Shown here piece after piece: positions 10,066-20,136 of a stretch of DNA of 64,000 nt (positions are counted from its first letter, which is position 1; each line of letters starts with the position of its first letter). The stretch is from Lepturacanthus savala. Lineage: Eukaryota; Chordata; Actinopteri; Scombriformes; Trichiuridae. The notes beneath the pieces are model-generated. The model was given only the letters and a program-made list of their open reading frames with translations. It had not been told where the DNA came from and made no database searches. Both the position numbers and the translations under genes were made by a program. The stretch lies in NCBI GenBank assembly GCA_030544235.1, contig CM060476.1, positions 25,632,233-25,696,232 of the forward strand, written 5' to 3'.

Positions 10066-10826
10066 TGTTACGGCCCCCAGCCGTTAGTGTCCTTTGGTCT
10101 GTGTGCTTTCTGTGTATTTGTTTGTGTTTGTGTATGTCTCTCTGCCTGATTGACAGATCCAGGTTCTGCCTCCCTGCTGCAGCCAATTGTCATCCACAGC
10201 TGTAACCAATGATCCTGACGAGCTGGTCCACTATAAGAGGCAACACAGCACTGAGCATTCGAGGGCTGCCACTGTGCAGTGTGACAGACCTCCTCGCTGC
10301 GTACTTCGACTTGTGTTTAACTCCTGTGTGATTAGACAGTGTTTTCCTGTGGTCTGTTTGTACAGTTTAGCTGTATTTCCTGGTGTTCGTTTGGTTTACA
10401 TGTTTTTTTTTTATGTTTCTAGACTTTAAGTCTCTGAGTATTTGAGTTCTTAGTGCTTTAGGTTTGTTAATTGTCATTTCTTTAGGAAGCAGTAAGGGTA
10501 AACTGCCATTTATTTTGATCCCCCTTTTTCTCCTGTTTTTTTTTTTAGCTTAGGTAGATAGGTTAGTTCTTGTAATTTTGTTTGGCCTTTTGTTTTCCTC
10601 CCCAGGCTCAGATAGACTGCTTGAGAAGGTAGTTTATTTTGTTTGTTGTTTTGGCCTTGGTTTACCCCGAAAGGAAGCTTCACTTTATTTTTTTTGTCAT
10701 TTCATTTTCTTGTAGTTGGTTGTTTTTTCGGGCTGCTGAAAATAAATTTACGGCTTTTGTGTTGAACCGTCTTTTACAGTCTCATTTTTATGTTACACCT
10801 CTGTTCCCCTAGCCCGGGTTGTAACA
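10066..10826. mobile_element. Solo LTR with 4-bp target duplication
   Basis: The 761-bp unit starts TGTTACGGCC and ends GGGTTGTAACA, with perfect TGTTAC/GTAACA inverted tips. It is flanked by CTGT on both sides (10062-10065 and 10827-10830). It contains a TATA-like CTATAAG near 10231 and AATAAA near 10740, so transcription probably ran on the plus strand. No internal retroelement genes are attached, consistent with LTR-LTR recombination. It is unrelated to the Gmr1-like LTR. Confidence 0.8.
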
Positions 10827-10830
10827 CTGT

Positions 10831-11095
10831 AACTGGTGCAGACAGATGGAACAGGGTCACAAACAGCAACCAAAGTCCGGTAAAGGGGAGACCAGCCCAC
10901 ATTTGGGCCCAACAGGACAGAGCCAGGCCCACGTATCCAGCTAGCTCGGAGAGCTAGCGCTGGTTTAGTGAACAACCAGTGGGCAACCAGGACAGGTGGG
11001 CAACCGGGACAGGTGGAAACCTGCCGGGTCTCTTCTCTCACTGACCGCAAACAACATTCAAACAAACCCACTCAGTCCAGTCTTACTGTAAATAC
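10831..11095 (-). mobile_element. Probable 5' part of the interrupted L2-like LINE
   Basis: A moderately GC-rich stretch with an open minus-strand frame (10793-11071) directly beyond the solo LTR. It should be the upstream continuation of the LINE at 9307-10061 because the LTR target duplication joins them. I recognise no conserved protein motif; the assignment rests on position. Confidence 0.4.
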
Positions 11096-11162
11096 CAGAC
11101 AACCTAACATACAGCAATTCCTATAATTGAGAATACAATAAAAAACTGACAATAAGTCTCAA

Positions 11163-11322
11163 AATCCCCAAAAAATGTTTTCATGTTGTCATTATGGGGT
11201 GTTGTGTGTGTGTGTGTGTGTGTAGAATTTTGAGGAAAAAAAATAATTGAATCCATTTTGGAATAAGGCTGTAACATAACAAAATGTGGAAAAAGTGAAG
11301 AGCTGTGAATACTCCATGTTTA
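11163..11322 (+). mobile_element. Tc1-like terminal repeat remnant
   Basis: It matches the right terminal repeat of the Tc1 element at 35486-36824 (TCATTATGGGGTGTTGTGTG, AGAATTTTGAGGA, GGCTGTAACATAACAAAATG, TGGAAAAAGTGAAG). A (GT)n expansion lies at 11202-11222, and the last ~20 bp of the inverted repeat are missing. No transposase sequence is next to it. Confidence 0.85.
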
Positions 11323-13170
11323 ATGATCCTTAGAGTGATTTCTATTATTTAATGGACAAATAATCTTAATCATTGAACTTTGCATTGCAGATAATTTGAT
11401 TAATTGTCATTAATTTATATATTTATATTATTAATTTATATTTTTTCCTGATTTGGGTAAGTTGTGGCTTTTTTAGATAAAGTATTTTTATCCGTAGTAA
11501 AACAAGAGGGTTTTTGTTCAGTATTCTAACTATATTTGTCCTTTATAACAGCAACATAAATTAATTCTGACACTTTTGTAGTCACCTCACATGTTGTAGA
11601 TTTCTTTTGATTCCAACACTTACATAACATTTGTACTTTTAGAGATATCCCATTTTTATTAGCATTAATAGCAGGAAAACTGAAAAATAGGCCTGGGGCT
11701 TGAGTATTAAATTACAAAATAATCAACTGGGGTGAAGAGGCAGAAACACAGAAGGTGGGAGAAAATCACAGGGACAAAATCCAACATAACAGACTAAAAA
11801 CAGGAACAGACTCTGGGGATGCTGCAGCCCAGGTGGAACTGATGATGGCTGCATTAAAGACAGGTGAGGAACGAGACACAGGTGAAACACATCAGACAAC
11901 AAGGAAGTAAAAGGAGACAAGATACACAGGGAGGAACAGAACAAAAATTTTAAAAAGAACTAGATACAGGAGGGAGAAAACAACAGAAAACAGATGAGAC
12001 AGAGACAAAGCTGTGACACACACATTCATTACTCTCATCCACTGTCAAACACAAACTTTGTTGCCTAATTCACTTTTAGAGGTAAGTCGGGAGGTGACTG
12101 CAAACACTGAAGAGTACATTAATGTTAGCTGTGTAGCAACATACAAAGGCTACTAGATGCCAACTAATTCACAAAACAAGCAATGTTAACCCAGTGGTTC
12201 TCAGCCTTTTTTGAACTAACGCTTGCTGACCTCATAAGCCCGTCGATTGACACTGGTGAAAACATAAAGGAGAGTAGATTTTTTAGGGTCTTTTTTTACC
12301 CTGCAAAAAATCCCTTGTGATCACAAATACTGGCATTTAAATGGTTAATAATATTAAATTAATTGAATATTTGACAGTTATGAACAGGACTGAAATAGAA
12401 AGGATTTATGAAAAAAATGGAAAAAAAATGCTGGCAATCATGTTACCTCCTTGCCAAAGGTAATTACAAGAAAGGATTCAACAACAGCAGAGGTTATTGC
12501 TCTAAGACTGCAGCAAAGGAAGCTCCAATTCACTTAAAATGTCAAAAAATAAGTGGTCAAATATGTACTTTTGTGCTTACATTTCATTGACTAAATGTGC
12601 TAAAATACATTCAACTTTAGCTCAGAATCAGCTACTTTTCAGAGGTCAGTGCGTGACTTTCTTTTTGTTCAGTCATTCAGTGCATTAAACATCATTGAAA
12701 TTCAACATCAATAAACTTGAATGGGAATCAGAGATGATTGGTTGCTCTGTCTGAGGCTGTGTCTCATTTTGATCGACAGTGAAATAAGCGAATCAGCGAT
12801 CTTGAAATATAAATCAATCAATTCACACTGAAACATGTAACTTGTGGACAGTCCCTAAGATGGACTAAGTAGACACAGTAGATTGGCAGTTTGATAGTAG
12901 ATGTGGAGATGCTGTTTTCAGGTAAAAACACAAGGAAAGTTGACAGTAATATTATAGTACATCAGAGTATGATCCTGTCAATCATCTGGTCATGTGGCAA
13001 CCTCACCTCCTACCCATTGTCTCCAATCACCTACCCTCCAATCATGTTATTCTCTCAATTGTTTGTTACCTGGGCCCTATATCTTTGTTAGTGTAGCCAG
13101 GGGTAAAAAAAAAAAAAAAACGTTAACTGAATACAATAAAAGAGACACTGTTTATTTTCTTTGTTTATTT
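11323..13170. other. AT-rich intergenic stretch
   Basis: No gene recognised. CAGTGGTTCTCAGCC at 12192-12206 looks like a hAT (Charlie-type) terminal sequence without a detectable partner. An 18-base poly-A lies at 13106-13120. Open frames at 12408-12590 and 12891-13212 are short and unlike known proteins. Confidence 0.5.
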
Positions 13171-13770
13171 GTTATGCATCGGCAAAATGTGGGTTTACTT
13201 ATTTGCATTTGAATGCACCACTCAGCTCGCATGGTCCCTCTCACCAGCCAATCAGAGACCGCGCAGCTCACATCTTGTCTGTCGATTCGAAAATGTTGGC
13301 GCGACACTCTTCTGGTCCCTTCTAAACTCAGAGAAGCAAGGCAGCATCTTGCGAGAGGGAGAGAAAACAGAGTTTACCGCTTAAAAGGACAACAAAGTTG
13401 GAGCACTCACTTGCGGAGGTCTGGAGCCAAGTGACTGAACCAAGGAGAGAGTTTCGTCGGTAAGACGAGTCGAGTATACAACGTTGATGCTTACCGTCGT
13501 CCATGCAACAACTATCTCTGTGTTTAACAGGCTAACTGCTTACCTGCTGCTGTGAGGGCGGACATCGGCGTGCTCTGCCTTGATACAGAGAGAACAACGG
13601 TGAGAAATGTGCCGTTTTAGCAGGTCTAGTGTTATTTTCAGTTATGATATTAATGTTATGAGAATGAACTAAAGTGAATGATGCAATACTTTAAATATAT
13701 GAACTTTGTGTCATGATATGTAGAAATAAATCACTACCCTTGCAGTTCATGTACATGCCACAAGGCAGCA

Positions 13771-13858
13771 GTGTTAAAAGTTTGACCGCGCAGTAAAGTT
13801 ATGGTTGAAAACCTGAAAGCTGTGTCCTGTGTCTGCTCCCTAAATTAATATCATAACA
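13771..13858 (+). repeat. gypsy-3 5' LTR end
   Basis: The last 88 bp of the left LTR, repeated at 18016-18103 with a single mismatch (TTTGACCGCG against ATTGACCGCG). It is followed at 13859 by TGGTGTCAGAAGT, the likely primer-binding site. Confidence 0.85.
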
Positions 13859-13903
13859 TGGTGTCAGAAGTAAATTAACCCAAAAAACAAAAGTGTCGCA
13901 ACC

Positions 13904-14761
13904 ATGGAAGGACCCAAGGCACCGGATGGACTTGATCTTCTGCATGGAAACCTGTCAGAAAACTGGAGGAGATTTCAGCAAAGGTTTGAGCTATATTTAG
14001 CTGCAACTGGAGGTGCTAGCAAGCCACCCAAGGTACGGTCGTCTCTGTTTCTTCACGTAGCTGGCGAGGATGCCGTCGAAGTGTACAATACCTTCACGTT
14101 TGCCGAGTTCGGTGATGAGCTAAAGCTGGAAAAAATAATGGAGAAATTTGAAGACTACTGTAACCCAAAGAAAAACATAACCTATGAACGATACAGATTC
14201 TTCACATGTGGGCAAGGGGACATGTCCATTAGCCAATACGTCACTGAGTTAAAGCTAAGGGCTAAATCTTGTGAGTTTGGGCTTTTGGAAGAATCCCTAA
14301 TCAGAGATCGATTAGTATGTGGAATCACATCGGATGCATTGAGAGAGAAATTACTACGACAGGGCGCTGTCGAACTCAAAGACACGGTTAAGACTTGTCT
14401 TGCTGCAGAAATTACAAAAGCCCAAATTAAGGACATGCATGATGAGGATCATGGTGCACAAGCACAAAGAGGCAAACAAGTAGCTGCAGTGAAACACAAG
14501 CAGACACGCAAAAAGGATAAAAGCAAAGCAAAACCGAATGCCATAGACAATGCAAATACAGTACATTTAATTGCAAACGATGTGGAACCGAGTATGCATC
14601 ACGGCAATGTCCTGCTTTTGGAAAGCAATGTAAGAATTGCAATAAATCGAACCACTGCAAAAATGTGCCCATCGAAAAGTGTGCATGCAGTGGTCGACGA
14701 TGATGATGATGATGATGACGATGACGCGAGTCAGCAAGCTCGACACAGGAGCTCAAGCTAA
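13904..14761 (+). CDS. gypsy-3 Gag, frame-disrupted C-terminus
   Basis: Residues 1-~215 form a capsid-like region (NWRRFQQRFELYLAATGG near the start, then EKIMEKFEDYCNPKKN and SISQYVTELKLRAKSCEFG), the pattern of gypsy/Mag-type Gag. From about 14555 the zinc-knuckle sequence lies in a different frame: CKRCGTEYASRQC and CKNCNKSNHC are readable there, the first with Tyr where a His is usual. The annotated frame runs instead into a poly-Asp tract from a (GAT)n run (14697-14726). It is preceded by the primer-binding site and leader, and overlaps the pol frame by 83 bp. Confidence 0.75.
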   Translation: MEGPKAPDGLDLLHGNLSENWRRFQQRFELYLAATGGASKPPKVRSSLFLHVAGEDAVEVYNTFTFAEFGDELKLEKIMEKFEDYCNPKKNITYERYRFFTCGQGDMSISQYVTELKLRAKSCEFGLLEESLIRDRLVCGITSDALREKLLRQGAVELKDTVKTCLAAEITKAQIKDMHDEDHGAQAQRGKQVAAVKHKQTRKKDKSKAKPNAIDNANTVHLIANDVEPSMHHGNVLLLESNVRIAINRTTAKMCPSKSVHAVVDDDDDDDDDDASQQARHRSSS

Positions 14762-17483
14762 TGTAATTCCTTACAATTTGTTGCAAAGACTAGGCAAAAA
14801 ACACATGATTAAACCTACAAATGTGAAATTGTCAACATACACTGGAAATAAAATAGCAGTGAAAGGAAAGTGCAACTGGATGGTGAAATACAAAAAGAAA
14901 AACTTTGTGTTGGAATTCATAGTTGTCAAATCAGAAGCCAAGCCAATACTGGGAATTAAGGCATGCGAAGAGATGGGCCTCATCAAGAGGGTGATGGCAC
15001 TAAATAAAAATGGAGAAAGTGACATCCTAAAAGAGTATGCTGATGTGTTTAAGGGCATAGGCTGTCTGGATGGAGAACACACGATCCGCATAGACAACAC
15101 TGTGACACCAACCATTCACCCACCTAGAAAGGTTCCAGTCACCTTAAGAGAAAAACTCAAAGCAGAGTTGAATAGAATGGAAAAAATTAAAGTGATTACC
15201 AAAATTGAAGAGCCTACACAGTGGGTAAATCCATTTGTGATAGTGGAAAAGTCCAATGGGCAACTTCGAATCTGCCTAGATCCACAGGATCTCAACAGAG
15301 CTGTCATGAGAGAACACTACCAGTTACCGACAGTTGAAGAAATAACTAGCAGACTGTCGAAAGCCAAGCACTTCACTGTTCTTGATGCAAGTTCTGGGTT
15401 TTGGCAACTCAAACTGGATGATGCCAGCTCTCGCCTATGCACATTCAACACTCCTTTTGGCCGCTACAGGTTCCTCCGTCTGGCTTTTGGCATTAATTCA
15501 GCTCCAGAAGTCTTTCACAGGACAGTGGGACAGCTGTTTGAAGGCATAGAGGGTGTTGAGACTTACATAGACGATCTGTTAGTCTGGGGGGAAACAAAAG
15601 AACAACACGACCACATACTCAGACAAGTGCTTGAGAGAGCAAGAACAAAAAACTTCAAGCTGAACAAAGAAAAATGTAAAATGGGCCTGGACGAAATAAA
15701 ATACCTAGGTCACATCTTCTCAAAGGATGGATTAAAACCAGATCAAAGCAAAATTGAAGCCGTAAAGAAAATGGCAACACCAGAATGTAAGAAAGATGTG
15801 GAGCGCTTTCTAGGCATGGTCACTTACCTTGCAAAGTTTATCCCAAACATGTCACAACACACAAAGCCACTACATGAGCTTACCAAGGATGATGTTGAAT
15901 GGCACTGGGAAGATGAGCATCAGAACGCCTTTGACAAACTGAAAACAATGCTCACTGAAGCTCCTCTACTCAGGTACTATGACGTGAAGCTTCCAGTAAC
16001 ACTGTCAGTTGATGCCTCAAAAAGTGGACTGGGTGCAGTTTTATTACAAGAAGACAAGCCAGTGGCTTACGCGTCACATGCATTAACAGAAACAGAACAG
16101 CGCTATGCACAAATTGAGAAAGAAATGTTGGCAATTGTGTTCGGAGCAGAACGTTTTCATCAGTACGTATATGGGAGAGAAGTGAATGTGGAATCAGACC
16201 ACAAACCACTAGAAGCGATAATGAAAAAGCCATTGAGCAGTGCTCCAGCAAGAATACAGAGACTCTTAATGAGACTTCAGAAATACCAAGTCAATGTACA
16301 GTACAAGCCAGGTGCAGAAATGTACATAGCTGACACATTATCCAGAGCATACTTACCAGAGACTGACTCACTTGATACAGAGATAGAAGCTCAGGTGCAC
16401 ATGGTGATATCAAACTTGCCTGTGTCAAATGAAAAAATGGAAGAATTCAAAAATGAAACAGAGAAAGATACAACACTGAGAATACTGACAGAGCCAGTTC
16501 TGAACGGATGGCCAGAAACAAGACAACAAGCCACAGAAGAAATACAAGCATATTGGAATTTCAGAGATGAAATCTCAGCAGTAGAGGGAATCCTGTTGAA
16601 AGGAGAGCGACTCATCGTTCCATCAGCCATGAGAGCTGAAATGCTGCAGCGCATTCACGAAGGTCACTTGGGCATCGAATGCTGCAGACGCCGAGCGAGA
16701 GAACTACTCTTCTGGCCAGGTATATCACAAAGCATCACAGGCATGGTGAACAGCTGCAATGTGTGTATAACCCATCAGAGACAACATTCCAAGGAGCCAT
16801 TACATCCACACAGTGTTCCCGAAAGGGCCTGGCAGAAAATAGGTGTTGACCTATTCACCTTTGACCAGCAGGAGTATCTCCTCTTAGTTGATTACTACTA
16901 CAAGTTCATTGAGGTTGAGTGGCTGAAGTCAGACACAAGAAGTGCAACAGTTATCACTCATCTCAAGTCACAATTCGCGAGACATGGAATTCCAGAAACA
17001 GTGATTTCAGATAATGGACCTCAATTCAGTTCTCGTGAATTCCAGGCCTTTGCCAAAACGTGGGAGTTTACACATAACACGACAAGCCCTCACCACGCTC
17101 AGTCAAACAGCATGGCTGAAAGGGGAGTACAGACTGTAAAACAAATGCTGAAAAAAGCTAAAGCAGATGGGAAAGATCCTTACCTGTCCTTGCTGAATCT
17201 GAGAAGCACACCTATGGAGGACATTGGAGCGTCACCAGCTCAGCTGTTGATGGGTAGACGTGTGAGAACCAGACTACCAACAATACCACAAATGTTGGAA
17301 CCACAAACTGTCCCCAACACAGTGCAACAAACACTTCAAGAAAGACAACGGAAACAGACAGAATACTTTAATCGAAGAACCAGAGCACTTCAGAATCTCC
17401 AGACTGGAGATGGGCACATGGAATCCAGCCCAGGTAACAAGACTTTCTCAGCATCCAAGGTCGTACGTCGTTCAGACACCTGA
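14679..17483 (+). CDS. gypsy-3 Pol polyprotein (PR-RT-RH-IN), 934 codons
   Basis: This is the longest open frame in the window. Protease signature LDTGAQANV lies at residue ~21. RT motif A VLDASSGFWQ is at ~235 and YIDDLLVWG at ~296. RNase H (LSVDASKSGLGAVLLQ) begins at ~441 and ends IADTLSRAY. The integrase zinc domain (IHEGHLGIECC...CNVC) is at ~657-695. Core residues are in IGVDLFTFD, VISDNGPQFSS (~776) and MAERGVQ (~811). All catalytic residues are present. The annotated ATG falls in the repeat-derived Met run and is probably not the true start; pol would normally be made by fusion with Gag. The last ~25 codons are frameshifted: the expected tail (QHPRSYVVQTPDGQVY) is read in another frame at 17447-17494. 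Confidence 0.85.
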   Translation: MCMQWSTMMMMMMTMTRVSKLDTGAQANVIPYNLLQRLGKKHMIKPTNVKLSTYTGNKIAVKGKCNWMVKYKKKNFVLEFIVVKSEAKPILGIKACEEMGLIKRVMALNKNGESDILKEYADVFKGIGCLDGEHTIRIDNTVTPTIHPPRKVPVTLREKLKAELNRMEKIKVITKIEEPTQWVNPFVIVEKSNGQLRICLDPQDLNRAVMREHYQLPTVEEITSRLSKAKHFTVLDASSGFWQLKLDDASSRLCTFNTPFGRYRFLRLAFGINSAPEVFHRTVGQLFEGIEGVETYIDDLLVWGETKEQHDHILRQVLERARTKNFKLNKEKCKMGLDEIKYLGHIFSKDGLKPDQSKIEAVKKMATPECKKDVERFLGMVTYLAKFIPNMSQHTKPLHELTKDDVEWHWEDEHQNAFDKLKTMLTEAPLLRYYDVKLPVTLSVDASKSGLGAVLLQEDKPVAYASHALTETEQRYAQIEKEMLAIVFGAERFHQYVYGREVNVESDHKPLEAIMKKPLSSAPARIQRLLMRLQKYQVNVQYKPGAEMYIADTLSRAYLPETDSLDTEIEAQVHMVISNLPVSNEKMEEFKNETEKDTTLRILTEPVLNGWPETRQQATEEIQAYWNFRDEISAVEGILLKGERLIVPSAMRAEMLQRIHEGHLGIECCRRRARELLFWPGISQSITGMVNSCNVCITHQRQHSKEPLHPHSVPERAWQKIGVDLFTFDQQEYLLLVDYYYKFIEVEWLKSDTRSATVITHLKSQFARHGIPETVISDNGPQFSSREFQAFAKTWEFTHNTTSPHHAQSNSMAERGVQTVKQMLKKAKADGKDPYLSLLNLRSTPMEDIGASPAQLLMGRRVRTRLPTIPQMLEPQTVPNTVQQTLQERQRKQTEYFNRRTRALQNLQTGDGHMESSPGNKTFSASKVVRRSDT
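14697..14726 (+). repeat. (GAT)n run at the gag-pol junction
   Basis: A trinucleotide run between the zinc-knuckle region and the protease signature. It encodes poly-Asp in the gag frame and poly-Met in the pol frame, so length changes here can shift the relation of the two frames. Confidence 0.85.
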
Positions 17484-18015
17484 TGGCCAGGTGTACAGCA
17501 GTCAAGAGCAAAACCAAACACAAACATACCAAATGACAATGTCAATCCACACAACACACCAAAAAACATGGACTGTCAAAATGTGAGACAACAAAATGTG
17601 AGTGACAACACACCAGGGAAACGTGACATTGACATACAAAGTGAAACACCAAGAAAGGTCAGTCCTACTGGGCCTTTAAATCCCCCAGTAACAACAAGGA
17701 CCGGACGCATCATCTCCAAGCCACGAAGCCTTGTTGAGGAATAAGATGGAGATGAGTCTGAAATTGAAAAAAAAAAAAAAATTGCAAAAGACATGAAAAA
17801 AAAAGACATGAGAAGACTTAAAAAAAAAATTGTGTCAATGTTAAAGTTGTCAATGTCAATGATGTTAATGCTATGATTTCAAGTAAAAAAAAAAATCCTG
17901 TAAACAAGAATAATCTAATAGGATGCATTTTGTTATAATTATCATTACTTTTCAGTAATATGAGTTCATAGCCTGGTAGTGATTGTTTATTTTCATTTCA
18001 AAAAAAAAAAAAAAA

Positions 18016-18103
18016 GTGTTAAAAGATTGACCGCGCAGTAAAGTTATGGTTGAAAACCTGAAAGCTGTGTCCTGTGTCTGCTCCCTAAATTAATATCATA
18101 ACA
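18016..18103 (+). repeat. gypsy-3 3' LTR end
   Basis: This is the 88-bp counterpart of 13771-13858. It is preceded directly by a poly-A run (18000-18015) rather than the sequence found upstream of the left copy, so the 3' LTR is truncated or rearranged. Confidence 0.85.
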
Positions 18104-18253
18104 CTTTGTGTTTACTGCTTTATGCCGATGTATGAATGAAGAAAAGGGAAGCTTGTTTTATTTTTCTTAAAGCCAATTTAAAGGGGAAAAAGAGTCATTT
18201 AGTAAATCAGATGAGTATAATTGTATTTTGTTTGCTTGTTGTAATATGCAAAC

Positions 18254-18982
18254 TAGGGCTGAACGATCTATCGTTTTCGACCGAAAATCGCGATCAGACA
18301 ACACGATTTTGATATCGTCAAAGCCACGTTTTTTCTGCTACTAAACTGACCCATTTTGTCACTCCAATAACACATTTACAGGGGTCCGTCCGTTGATGTC
18401 CGTCCACAGCGAGTTACCGAATCCGAGGCGCTACGGCGCCGACCTCCCGCGAAGCCACAAATCCCCTCGGCGATGACGTCTTCCTCCTCAACGATGCTAA
18501 CTGCTAACCGCCGTGTGGACGCCGACCATAGCTGTCCACCCTCCGAACCGGGAAAAACTTCGCTCAGTCTTCCTCCTCCAGCACCAGCACACAGCACCAC
18601 ATGTACAACAGGCAACGACGCTCTCGCTCCCGAACAGCGAACTTGAATAACCGGAAGTAGACGAACAACGAACACACCCGAACTGTGAACGACACTACAA
18701 TAACATAACATCTCACACATTCAATGAAAATAACAAATAAAATAAATAAATAATGGTGAGGGGATATTAGAACACAAAATGTAAAAGGATAAATGAAAAT
18801 TATGAGCCTTCACTACACTCTGTATCAGCAACCAATCAATAAAGAGTTATGCATTTGGAATCTGCTGACCTCTGTTTTCATTCTTTAGCTTTATAGACTA
18901 AATTTGCATTGAAATCGTGGTTGAAATAGAAATATTTGCCAGAAAAATCAAAATTCAATTTTTTCTTAATCATTCAGCCCTA
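18254..18982. mobile_element. hAT-type miniature transposon with 8-bp TSD
   Basis: The inverted ends are TAGGGCTGAACGAT (18254) and ATCATTCAGCCCTA (ending 18982), one mismatch. Both flanks are ATGCAAAC (18246-18253 and 18983-18990), a perfect 8-bp target duplication as made by hAT transposases. The 729-bp element encodes no transposase. Its core (18380-18660) is strikingly CpG-rich compared with the AT-rich flanks and has an open minus-strand frame of unknown meaning. Confidence 0.9.
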
Positions 18983-18990
18983 ATGCAAAC

Positions 18991-20136
18991 TACTGACGAG
19001 CTTATTTCATTTCACTGAGTTTAAAGCTACATAGAGGGTAATTTTGGTGCAGTTCTTTCACATGAATAGTCCTAGTGTGAGAGTAAACAAAGCACACTAC
19101 TTTGATACCTCTGAGCCACACTTGTGTATTGTTATGGTATTTGCACGCAGTTATTTGGTTATGATGAATGTATATTTTTAATGTTAATGGTTAGTCACCA
19201 AAAATATTATTGAAACACTGCTCACATGAACATGTAACTGTGTCAGCACTTTAATGTTAGTCCTCATAAATGATATGTTTAAGACTGAAGGTTGTACAAC
19301 TTAGACAGAGATTTGAGATTTGAATAGAGATCAAGATCCATGTCAGAGTTAGATGTAATGGTGTGCATCTTTTGGCATTTGACATCGTTAATGATGCATC
19401 TGAGAATGGTCGGTGTTGATTGTGAATTGTGTGACCCTGTCTACAGGTCAGATTTTGTTAGGAGGACTGAATATTCTGCGGTCCAGGACCAGCATCCTGC
19501 CACAACAGATGGCGAGCCAATAACCCTGAAGCGAGATCCACACCAAGGAGATATCCAAGGATACACTTATTCACACAGTACATTACATTACACTCTTAAG
19601 GATCCTGGGACTCGGGTGACTTGCACAAACTCTGCAACAATAGACCTTTAACAATTTTTTTTTTTTTTACGGACCCCAACGGACAATTTTATTGTGTGTG
19701 CACACTCCTTTGTTTTCCATGATTTGGGTAATATTTTGGATGTTGTTCAAACAAATTATTTGGTCTAACTGATAGAATATAAGAGTGGCTACTCAACTGT
19801 TACCCTTGTGTCTGCTCATTATTGTTTCTCAATACAGTGGCTCCTCTCAAGTTTTAGTATCTTCTAATCCTGGTCTAAGCTTGATAACTATTCCAAGACA
19901 TCATTACACTGTAATACATTTTAATATCATCTAAAATCGGTTACATTAGACATGTTGGGCTTTAGTTAATTGTGTTATTTGGTTGTTTCATTCTACCTTC
20001 AGTCGTTTTGTCAGTCCCTAGTTTTTTTGTCTAGTCTGTTTTTTTTGTTTGTTTTTTTTGAAGAAGGGCTATATGCAAGATACCCTGGGGTATACTCATG
20101 CATCACACGGGTAACCTCTGTCTAAACACACTAGGG
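18991..20136. other. Intergenic, nothing recognised
   Basis: AT-rich sequence with poly-T runs at 19658-19669 and 20039-20060. The open frame at 19340-19651 shows no known motif. Confidence 0.5.

Larger units (their letters stand above)
13171..18103 (+). mobile_element. Ty3/gypsy retrotransposon, Mag-like (gypsy-3)
   Basis: Gag (13904-14761) is followed by a long pol frame (14679-17483) in the order protease, RT, RNase H, integrase. An 88-bp sequence at 13771-13858 recurs at 18016-18103 with one visible mismatch; both end AATATCATAACA, marking the ends of the LTRs. Right after 13858 comes TGGTGTCAGAAGT, a candidate primer-binding site. The left LTR start is uncertain (13171 is a guess from a TGTTATGC start). 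The right LTR seems reduced to its last part and is preceded by A-rich sequence. A CCAAT-containing GC-richer region at 13220-13600 may be the LTR promoter. Confidence 0.85.

Noticed and set aside
18376..18720. 114-codon minus-strand frame in the CpG-rich core of the hAT miniature element
   Set aside because: Open probably because of high GC content; no motif seen and the element is non-autonomous.
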